Assembly (NCBI RefSeq): GCF_000003605.2
Contig: NW_003128867.1
Coordinates: 9,151 to 68,203 of the forward strand
DNA length: 59,053 bases
Direction: 5' to 3'
Origin: Saccoglossus kowalevskii
Lineage: Eukaryota; Hemichordata; Enteropneusta; Harrimaniidae
The position numbers and the translations under genes were made by a program. The notes below the pieces were generated by a model that worked only from the letters and a program-made list of their open reading frames with translations, did not search any database and was not told the DNA's origin. This document shows, piece by piece, positions 13,001-25,000 of the stretch (position 1 is its first letter; every line of letters starts with the position of its first letter).

Positions 13001-16000
13001 TGGGCAAGTTAGTATGAGAATAAGGTTAGGAAATTAAATGATAAAAAATCTGAGGATTGTGGGATGAACAACAGCAAATGGAACACCACAGGATTTGTTG
13101 ATGCAAAGTTGGCTGACTGTTAGTAAATGAAACAGCATGGACAGATGAATATTTCACTTAGCTGTCCGTAGGATGGGGTGGGTGGCGGATAATGGAACAG
13201 CATAAGCTTGTCAGGTTAAAACTATGCAATGTGTAAACAGATAAAATAATTTATACAAATCAGATTCCTAAAAAACATATATTATTAATGTTTTACCTGT
13301 GAACGTTTATCAACATTAATAAATTTATATCTAACGTGTTTTTTTTTAATGTAGACACTTTCTCTGACAATATTCTAAATGGATTAGAGTTATAAGGTCA
13401 ACCAACATTATTATTATTTTACAATAAAAAAAAATTAAAATTGTTAGTAAAAATATATATAATTTCAATGTGTTCTTTGTTTAGTTAGCTTTCATTCAAT
13501 AAGTTAAAAAGGCATACAAATTTATTCTCTTAAACTGAAATGATGGTACTTAATGAAAGTGTTCTTAACCCTCTTTGTTTTGATTGCATTACCCGAAATG
13601 CAGAAGATTTGAAAACAAACAGATTTCAATGAAAATACTGGTTTTACAAGATATATGATGACAACCACATCAACGTAACTCATGAACACTCTTCAGACGG
13701 GTTCCAAGGCCTCTAATAAGTATGAGCTAATTAGCATAATTTCTAAATAACAAAGTTCAGATTTAATAAGTTCTCCAGGAGTTACTTATATCACCAAAAG
13801 ATGATATAGATAATTATAGAATATTTTTAATCGGGAATCGCTCAATCCCATTGATTGCACCATATGCTCATGGGTAATTAACTCCGCCTCTGCCCACTAA
13901 GTAAATGAATGCCTATTATGATCGCTTACTCAAACTGTGATTGACAGGCTTTTTGCATACATTAGTTGCCATTTTAAACTCATGATTTTTACTTGGTGCG
14001 GCAGGTTTCGACCGAAAACAACAACTTTTATACATCAGAAGCCCAACCAGACGAGTGTAATCGCTAGTGTACATATTCATGCCTCCGTAGAAATGTATTT
14101 GGAATCACAGCTTGATCTCTAAACATGGTAAATGGCATATTTCACGGAGCTCCCACCACGATGTGAGCGACTTGGTTCGGATTAGCATACTAATTGCGGT
14201 GGCCATCTTGCCCCTATTTTTAGTATCGGCTTCCCTTTAATCAATTTATATCACCCTGACATTTCACAGATGAATGCTAACAACGCTAATTTTACTACCG
14301 GTACTTTTTGAAAATTTAGAAGAAAAAAATGGTTTCCTTGAATTCATTTTACCTAGAGCTCAAATCAGTCTAAAGATCTCAACTTTTTTTATACCATTGC
14401 AAATAAAAGATCACAAAATTGCTGTCACCATGGAAACAAGCATCCCAACCTACGTTTTTTATTTGCTTTTTAACCACATACTTGATGTAAATAAAATAAC
14501 ACATTTTGAAGTTTTATTGTTCAGTTATTTCTTTTTTTATACCTTTAAGCCTTTAATGTTAAATTTCCATAGTATCTATTGCATAGGTTTGTATGCTAAA
14601 ACTACTTCTTCATCCTCATAGTTTAGCAACGTGATTGTCACTGATTTGAATCCTAAAATTGTGAAATACTGACATTTGGGTTTTTATCATGATATTTTTC
14701 TGTTATATCCAATCAATCTCCCATAATGCATTGCATACACGATGCTACATTAGAATTTTTGTTATTCATCGCGTCATTGTTAGTTTTTGATTCTCTTTAA
14801 GATACACTAGTTTTGAAAGTCATGGAATCATATTATTTTTTTTAGAATTTCACACACAATGCAGAATGGCATTAAACATAGATTAATTTACGCAGGCAAA
14901 TACAGGGTTGCAGTTTTAGTGAAAGAAGATAACAAGAAAAATCGGTTAGCAAGGTTACAAAAAAAATAAAGCAAAAAAAAAAAATGTTTTGTTGTATTGG
15001 GTAAAATTGGGCATCAAGCATGCAAGCATTTAGGCCAGAATACAGCAACATGCATTCCTGAGTTCTGAGATTTGCTTTGTGATAATGAGTTGGAAGGGTA
15101 ATCCTCTAGCCTGAAAAATATTAAAAACAAAAGTTTTGAAGATTTCAGACTATAGAGGGCTCCATTGCATAAAATGAAATCTGCTTCTTTGCGCTTATCA
15201 TATTAAAAACAAGAGTTTTGAAATTGTCAGACTATAGAGGGCTCCATTGCATAGAATGAAATCTGCTTCTTCGCTCTTATCATGCTCTTTTTAGCACATC
15301 CACTGACACCATTTTTCTCATCTTCATTTTAGCTATTCATGGAGGCTTTATGCGGGAGATATGTTCACAATAAAGCAATTCTCAAAACATCTTATCAAAA
15401 ATCTTTTTTTTTTCTTTTGCTAAGAACTACCCGAAGACAAAAAAGAGGTGCAAACACAAACCTCTCTGTCCAATAGTTTGCCATTACAATGCTACATTCA
15501 TAGTTGATAACATGCAGGAAGATAAGGAGTGCAGAGGAGAAAAACATTGATTAGTTAGGGTGCCTTAGGTTATTAACATACATCATTACAAATTTGACAT
15601 ATGACCCTTCCAGTGCCAAAATTACAATTTTTAAAATTAAAAAAACATGTCAAAAGGTAGATGGCACCTAAGGATGGATTATGATATTGTGTGAAAATAG
15701 GTTATCAGATTTATTATACAGATAATCACATTTATGCCAATTTAATTATGAACATATTAACACATTCTTGCAATAACTTGTTTTATATTCTAAAAAAAAA
15801 CATCAATTATAGTACTGTGGAATACTTTATTTTCGCTGGAATTAATTTTCGCTGAAAAGGCTTTTTAAGCGTTTTGTATGGAATTTATTTTCACTGATTT
15901 TTGGTGAGTTTAATGTGAAATATAGGAAAAGTATATTCGCTGGATTTTATTTTCACGAAATCATCCCTTCAGCGAAAATAGCGAAAATAAATTCCAAGCG

Positions 16001-19000
16001 AAAATAAAGTATTCTACAGTATTAAAATATGATCAGTTATGATTAAATTGTTTTCAAAGAGGTCAAAAGTCAAACAGAAATATAAAATGGTTGACAGAAT
16101 CCAGATTTGTTTTCAAGAATATATTTGCTCTCAGAATTTTTTTTAAATTTTTTTTTTCAAATTATTTAATATGATTAAGATTCTTAATTTGTTCCACAAT
16201 TCATAAAATATTACCAATAGATACCATCTATTTGACTTGTAAATAAAGAAGCTATTATCATCAGTAAATTAAAACATTGTGTATGTCACTAAAACTTGGT
16301 GCAATCGGAATTTTGACCCTCAAAACACTTTTTTCATAAATTTCCAACAAACATGTTTCATTTATTGAAACCTTATGATGAAATTGAATAAAGAAAAAAA
16401 GTAAGGTTTTTTAAACTATTTGAAAGCAACTTTAATTAATTTGCTTGTACTTGTATCACCAAGTACACCATTATATGGACAAGGAAGGGATAAACAAGTA
16501 AGGACCGAACCATTAAATTTTAGAGAGGGATAGCTAGGTAACGATCACACCATTACATTTTAGGAAGGGATAGCCAAGTAAGGATCAAACCATTATATTT
16601 TAGAAAGGGATAGATAAGTATGGATTGAACCATTATATTTTAGGGAGGAACAGCCAAGTAAGGATCGAACCGTATATTTTAGGGAAGGATAGCCAAGTAA
16701 AAATCAAACCATTATATTTTATGAAGAGATAGCCAAGTAAGGATCGGACCATTATATTTTAGGGAAGGATAGCCAAGTAAGGATCGAACCATTATATTTT
16801 AGGGAAGGATAGCCAAGTAAAAATCAAACCATTATATTTTATGAAGGGATAGCCAAGTAAGGATCGAACCATTATATTTTAGGGAAGGATAGCCAAGTAA
16901 AAATCAAACCATTATATTTTATGAAGGGATAGCCAAGTAAGGATCGGACCATTATATTTTAGGGAAGGATAGCCAAGTAAAAATCAAACCATTATATTTT
17001 ATGAAGGGATAGCCAAGTAAGGATCGAACCATTATATTTTAGGGAAGGATAGCCAAGTAAAAATCAAACCATTATATTTTATGAAGAGATAGCCAAGTAA
17101 GAATCGGACCATTATATTTTAGGAAACAATAACCAAGTAAGGCTCAAACCATTATATTTTAGAGAATAGAAAAAACATCAATTGACAAATTCAGCTTTCA
17201 AACTTTTCTCCCAAGCTGCTTATTTTTGTAATTTCTAAAATTTTCACTCGATGTGAAATACAAGCATATCAAGTTATATACCTGGTATAATTTTTGATTT
17301 CTGAAAAAATAATTACTCCTGAATTTATAGATCATATTAAAAAATATTTGTGTTTTGAGGGTCATATAAAAACTTGCCTCAGATGATACCAGTTCCCGAA
17401 CAGAGGCCTGCAAAAGGGGTGGTTGTTTTGAAACAAATAAATACACACATTAAGTACAACGTGGAAACCAAAATATCAACGTAGAAATGAAATAACACAT
17501 ATAACAGGGTTACCATGGGAATTGGCACTGCAAAGGTAACAATAATTAGAAAAAGAAAAACACTCTGCAAAAAGATGATTTTTAGAATGCACACACAAAA
17601 AACAAAAACTGGCATATGATGACCTTTAACCTTTAGTTAAGCTGATGGAAGATGACAATACAACAATCAGAAATACAGTATGCTTTGCATGAAATCCGAT
17701 TGGCCGATGAGATATTGCATACCTGCTTAGTACACCAATAGCAATATGAATATGTAAATTAGTATGAACTATGACCTCAATATAGATGAGAATAAATTAT
17801 AATTCTAAAAATCAAACAAAATCCTATTTTTTTTTCGTGTTAATTCCTCTACCAAAATTATCTAATGAGTTATCAATTCCCCAACCCATTTGATTTGAAT
17901 TTGAAAGAGACATAGACAAAGACACACAGCTGTAAACCCTATGAGTATGATAGTTGATACCATGGCAACAGATCACATGATACATATATAGAACAACATA
18001 TATAATGTTGACGATATTACCTCGGCATAGTAGAGAGCAATACCACCCCACACAAGGTAACTACTCGCAATCTGAAAACAAAAACACAAATGGGGAAATG
18101 AAATAACACCTCATAGTCGTATAACAGTTTGATGTCGGATCCATGCTATGTGCATAACTAAAACTCATAAAATAAATGTAGCAGTCATTTTATTTGAACT
18201 CTACATGTAAACACTATACCATCCCACACCACTAGAGGGCACTGTTTCAGTCTCATATACTTTGCAAACAATACATTGTGTGTACATATATACATAGACT
18301 GGCACAGTCGGGGCGATTAATTTGTTTTGTAATAAAAAAAATCGCCAAATGGAGGTTTATTCTGCAGGAAATTCATTGCTATTAAATATTCATGAGCACA
18401 TATTATAATGAAGTGGGCGCGGAAATACGTGCATAATGAGATCAACATAGTAAAGGTCACACTGCAGACCCAACATGGCGGCACGTTGAATTTCGAGTTT
18501 GTCGTAGTCGTCGTTTCTTATTCATCACAATGTAGAAATGAAACTCGTACTGTCGTAGAATTGAAAAAAAATCGGCTGCTACAATCAGCTGACGTCTTCT
18601 CGATCAGAGGTCAGTTGAAGAGACGTGATTGGCTTAGATGATTGTCAGTGAGAACACTCATTAACATAATAACCCGTTGCAGTGTCGATAGAGGGCCATG
18701 TAGAATAAACCAGTCGGGGTGATTTCGCAGTCACAGGGATTTCGCACTAACACCTCCATTTCGCGATTTTTTTTTATTTTATTTAAACTACAAAAACAAA
18801 TTACCCCGTAATCGCCCCGACTGCGCCAGTCTAAAATATACACTGTTAACACAAAATTCAAATATGTATTGCCATGACAACTTTAAAAATTAAATGCCAA
18901 TAAAACTGTTTGCATAAAAATAGACACATAATAGCGTGATGCCATGAAACTCAGCTCATTACCACATAATAGCGTGATGCCATGAAACTCAGCTCATTAC

Positions 19001-22000
19001 CACATACTGATTAAAAAGTGTATCTCAACTTTGTGATTTTTAACTAAGTTGCAGCATTGGGTATAAACCGTGGTACTAGTAAATAATAGCGTTTCATACC
19101 TCTTCATCTTCCTCGCCGAATGGATAGTTTCCTTCTGATCTGAAGAACTCCAGAACACCTGGAAACAAACATAGAGAAATGAGAAGCATTGCCCTAACTA
19201 TGGTTCATATATAAGTACCAATCATTACCATATATGGTGATTTTCTCTCTTAATATCAAATCATGATACTCCTGTTACCAACATTACCATGTATGGCAAT
19301 ATGTCTTAGCAATTCCTGTTTCGTCTGGCTTTGATATTACCGTATATGTTAATTTATTTAGTCAGTCACCATTATAAATATATATGGTAATACATGATTC
19401 TGTTATCATCATCATTACCAAATCTTCTTTTTCTTCAGTTTCCAACATTACCATAAATGGATGACTTACTTCTACATTTTATAATTAGTAATATTACCAT
19501 ATATGGTAATTTCATATTTATTAAGTCTTCAGCATTACCATATACATTGTATAACTGGTTATATTACCATATATGGTAATTTCATAGTTATTCAGTCTCC
19601 AACATTACCATAATATGGATAATTACCAATATATTGTATAACTGGTTATACATGTATTACCGTATATGGTAATTTCATAATTATTCAGTCTCTAACATTA
19701 GCATATATGGATAATTACCAATATATTGTATAACTAGTTATACATGTATTACCATATATGGTAATTTTATAATTATTCAGTCTCTAACATTACCATATAT
19801 GGATAATTACCAATATATTGTATAACTAGTTATACATGTATTACCATATATGGTAATTTTATAATTATTCAGTCTCTAACATTACCATATATGGATAATT
19901 ACCAATATATTGTATAACTAGTTATACATGTATTACCATATATGGTAATTTTATAATTATTCAGTCTCTAACATTACCATATATGGTTAATTACCAATAT
20001 ATTGTATAACTAGTTATACATGTATTACCATATATGGTAATTTTATAATTATTCAGTCTCTAACATTACCATATATGGATAATTACCAATATATTGTATA
20101 ACTAATTATACATGTATTACCATATATGGTAATTTTATAATTATTCAGTCTCTAACATTACCATATATGGTTAATTACCAATATATTGTATAACTAGTTA
20201 TACATGTATTACCGTATATGGTAAATTACCAATATAAGATAAGATAAGATAATTCTTTATTACAACCTTATAGAATGAATTACATATCTATTTTGGTTTA
20301 TGAAATGCAATAAAGGTGTTAAAATAAACATAACAAGTTAGATATCTAAAATCTACTACAATACAGTTACATGAAATAATGTAAAAAAAAAAAATATTAA
20401 TGACCCATTAGGTGGTTTTCTCTAATGGTATTTGCTGTTTTTATAAATTTGATATTTATATTGTATAACTGGTTATACATGNNNNNNNNNNNNNNNNNNN
20501 NNNNNNNNNNNNNNNNNNNNNNNNNNNNNNNNNNNNNNNNNNNNNNNNNNNNNNNNNNNNNNNNNNNNNNNNNNNNNNNNNNNNNNNNNNNNNNNNNNNN
20601 NNNNNNNNNNNNNNNNNNNNNNNNNNNNNNNNNNNNNNNNNNNNNNNNNNNNNNNNNNNNNNNNNNNNNNNNNNNNNNNNNNNNNNNNNNNNNNNNNNNN
20701 NNNNNNNNNNNNNNNNNNNNNNNNNNNNNNNNNNNNNNNNNNNNNNNNNNNNNNNNNNNNNNNNNNNNNNNNNNNNNNNNNNNNNNNNNNNNNNNNNNNN
20801 NNNNNNNNNNNNNNNNNNNNNNNNNNNNNNNNNNNNNNNNNNNNNNNNNNNNNNNNNNNNNNNNNNNNNNNNNNNNNNNNNNNNNNNNNNNNNNNNNNNN
20901 NNNNNNNNNNNNNNNNNNNNNNNNNNNNNNNNNNNNNNNNNNNNNNNNNNNNNNNNNNNNNNNNNNNNNNNNNNNNNNNNNNNNNNNNNNNNNNNNNNNN
21001 NNNNNNNNNNNNNNNNNNNNNNNNNNNNNNNNNNNNNNNNNNNNNNNNNNNNNNNNNNNNNNNNNNNNNNNNNNNNNNNNNNNNNNNNNNNNNNNNNNNN
21101 NNNNNNNNCTAACATTACCATATATGGTTAATTACCGATATATTGTATAACTAGTTATACATGTATTACCATATATGGTAAATTACCAATATATTGTATA
21201 ACTGGTTATACATGTATTACCATATATGGTAATTTTATAATTATTCAGTCTCTAACATTACCATATATGGTTAATTACCAATATATTGTATAACTAGTTA
21301 TACATGTATTACCATATATAGTAATTTTATAATTATTCAGTCTCTAACATTACCATATATGGTTAATTACCGATATATTGTATAACTAGTTATACATGTA
21401 TTACCATATATGGTAAATTACCAATATATTGTATAACTGGTTATACATGTATTACCATATATGGTAATTTTATAATTATTCAGTCTCTAACATTACCATA
21501 TATGGTTAATTACCAATATATTGTATAACTAGTTATACATGTATTACCATATATGGTAATTTTATAATTATTCAGCCTCTAACATTACCATATATGGTTA
21601 ATTACCAATATATTGTATAACTAGTTATACATGTATTACCATATATGGTAATTTTATAATTATTCAGTCTCCAGAATTACCATATATGGATGACTTACCT
21701 ATACATTCTCCATTTGATTGTATGATTGGTAATGCTAGTGCGGAAAATGTATTAGGTTCATCTATTGCCATTCCTACAGGATACCTTGCATCCTACAAAA
21801 TAAAAATACCCAGAATGCTTCAAGAAAATAAAGTAAATGTGAATTACCGGTACTGTAAAATACTTTTATTTTAGCTGGAATTAATTTTTGGTGAAAACAC
21901 TTTTTAGGCGTTTTGTATGGAATTTATTTTCACTGAACTTTGATGAGTTGAATGTAAAATATAGGAAAAAAGGTGTATTTGCTGGATTTTATTTTCACTG

Positions 22001-25000
22001 AAACACTCCTTCAGCGAAAATAGCGAAAATTAATTCCAAGCGAAAATAAAGTATTCTACAATATTCAAATTTATGCAAATATTCATATTTTGCCAATCAC
22101 ACTTTCCTTTCCAAAGAATCAAGTAGCTATAGGCTTTGAAGTGTTTAGCTTACTTAATTTGTGTTTTCTAGTTTTAGGAAAAGGAACTATAAAGGTTTTC
22201 TTACCCCTGTGAAATCTGTAGTGCATACTGTTTGTAACGAGTGGGCAGCAAATCCTGCAATTGTACTTCCTTTATCTATTTTCCATCTCACTGTATTGTC
22301 ACTGTAAACACAGTATTGAATAAGTAACATATTGCCATATTTGGTGTGTGTAATATTACCATATATGGTCATCTTGGTTCTCATATATTACCACATATGG
22401 TAATAATACAACATTAGCATATTTGGTTATTCAAAGTTCAAGTAATTCTCTATATGGTATTCTCTATGTTTTTGTATTATTACAAAAGTTTAATATTCAA
22501 TAAATAAATAAAAAAACACAATTCTTACATTAAATTGCTTGGTTTGTAGAGGTAAAGATCCTGAAAAAAATGGAATAATAATTTAGTGGAATGAATTTGG
22601 TACAATAGTTGAAAAAAGCCAATACTTCAACTGATCTTACATTTCCTAGTGATACCACTTGGTGGCGCTATACAACAATCAAAGGATGTACTGGTACTTT
22701 TTCGAATAAGTTTGATACAATGTTTCAAAATAGAGTGGTGGTCATGACCTCATTCCATACTATGCATAGCAACATATACCACGGCTGAGATGACCACAGT
22801 TATTGAATTATCATTATTTTGGGCAAAACATTAAAGTAAAATTTATTTGAAGGAATGATAAATAACTCACTGTTCTGTTTTCATCTACTAAATAAAGATG
22901 TGTGCCGTCTGCGCTGATGGCTGACGATATACATTCAGATAATTCATTTAACACTTGTGCTTTGTTGGGATGTTGATGGATATCTCTCGTCAGTTCTTGT
23001 AACATTTTCCTTTTGTCTTTGTGAACGCAAAACTGTAAAATACAAAATAAATCACTGATTACGACAATATGAACAATAGACGAGTAGTGAGTTCCATGGT
23101 TGCTTTGTTGCCATGCGCGGGACAATGTCAATCTTGTAAGTAAAGGTGGGTTTGATAAACAGTTTTAGACAGATGTTTTCTTATACCATTTTCAGTTTTT
23201 TGTTGATTTTATATTTTATATATCCAGGTTGTATTTTAAAGTTTTTGAGATGTTCATAAAATTTGAAAACATATATACAGACATTAAAGCGGGGGAGTCG
23301 TCACCTTCGCATGCTTCAGATGGCCATAGCGTGTCAATGTTTACAAACAAGCGTCCATATGCGAAATATTATTTACGACTTTTTGATATCTGTACGTACA
23401 TTGTAAGATACCTTCAAAGGTCAAGAAACAAAGACATGTATTCAATTTGCATAAAAATGACACACATGATCTCAACATAATTCTGTCACATGCTCTTTAA
23501 CGTACTGACTAGAGATAACAAAGTACAAAAGCATACTAATAGTAACTAGGGGGGAACTAGTATAGCGCCCCCTAGAGTGTGTCTGCTTAGTTCTTTTGTT
23601 TAAATTTGCCATTTCATGGTAAAACCAACATATGAAATAGAAATCAGTAAGCTCAATAAAGAATTGATATTTCAAGGTTTACTGAAAACTTAATACATTT
23701 TTCTTTGATTGAATCGATCATGACCTATTATAAATTCTAAAAACATGTTTTTAAAGAAAAAATAACAAACATATTTTTTTGCAGAGTTCACTTAATAGAA
23801 ATGTCATAATAGTAGAGTAGAATAAATTAAACATTGATTCGGCTATGGCGCGGCACAGTTGATCCAAAATAATAAAGAAATGACTCAGCAGGAAATTGTA
23901 TTATGAATGATTTAGAACCGAATTGTGAGAAATATCAAAATAGAGATTTAAGTGAAATTCAGCAAAATCTTTGACAGTGATAATAAGTGTAAATACAAAT
24001 GTATATCTCTATAATGAGAAATGGAGAGACAAAAGAGACAACAAATTGGCTTCCAACATTATCATTAACTTCAATACTTGAACAGTGGAAAACTATATAA
24101 TATTCACGATGGGGGTCCCAAACTCAGTTATCAAGGTAACGGAAGCCAGCTGTGAAAAGGTGTCATGTTATATCAAGGGCAGATCAAAATAAGGGTACCT
24201 GACGTCCATACACATGTACACATACACATCTCACTGAAATCACATGATGTGAGCTCATACAAGTTATTTTTTTAGCATCATTTGAGATACAATTTTGCTT
24301 ATGATTTGAATGCACGAGTTTCATTGAGATCTCATGTCATAATTACAAACCCTTTGTTTAATATGCCCTTGTTTATAACTTATTTTGATTTATATTTTTC
24401 AAAAGCAACAAAATATCAGGAATGACATTTTGTATCTTTTTTTTCCAGTAATTTTCATTCCAAACAAAAAAATATAATTTGTTAACGCTGAGTGTCGAAG
24501 TCATTATTTACGAATTTTTGACCTACATAATTTTTTCATAATTTTTCCAAAATTTTGATCAAGGCTTGTAGCCGATATGAAATTATGATTATTTGGTTCA
24601 AAATTATTAAAATAAATATAGAAAAATACATAAAAACAGAAAATGTTGCACCGATATTTTTCTGAGAAAAATGATGACATTCAAAGGATTAAGATGATTG
24701 CACATCTGAAGATCATCAACCATTTCAATGTCATAAAACTTCCCGCCAAATTTTTGCATAGTTTTTGTTTTTATCAAAATTATTTTGCTAATTTTCAACT
24801 AAATTGATATCATTTTTAATGTTTTGATCAAATATTTTATAAAAATATATGTAAAAAATTAATTCAGATCTGTATATTTTGTGAAAAGTTGATTTTGGTT
24901 TTCAAAGTTAATAAATGATTTAATTTAATAAATAATATTAATTATTTAATATTAATATTTCATGAACACTTAGGCGAGGGAGAAGTAAAAGAGACTATAA

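Larger units (their letters stand above)
11465..17377 (-). other. PDE10A-like intron, 5.9 kb
   Basis: GT-AG intron. Contents: a loosely repeated GATGAACAACAGCAAATGGA motif around 12900-13200; a relatively GC-richer unique stretch at about 13840-14230 that I cannot assign; an 83-bp direct duplication at 15119-15283; a family A inverted-repeat element at 15813-16021; and the 40-bp minisatellite at 16450-17166. No gene is recognised. Confidence 0.85.
18072..19099 (-). other. PDE10A-like intron carrying a 537-bp inverted-repeat element
   Basis: This is a 1028-bp GT-AG intron. Half of it is the element at 18296-18832, and 18925-19006 is a 38-bp unit present twice in tandem (CACATAATAGCGTGATGCCA and following) with the start of a third copy. 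Confidence 0.88.
19159..21698 (-). other. PDE10A-like intron filled by the CCATATATGG satellite
   Basis: This 2.5-kb intron (including 627 unknown bases) consists almost entirely of the 92-bp satellite, one retroelement tail inserted in it, and the gap. The donor side begins within 10 bases of the array. Confidence 0.88.

Noticed and set aside
16461-17166. GGATCGAACC motifs resembling the tRNA B box
   Set aside because: They recur every 40 bp as part of a minisatellite, with no matching A box or cloverleaf.
20425-21150. Long open frames on both strands across 20425-21150
   Set aside because: They consist almost wholly of unknown bases (N) and have no coding evidence.
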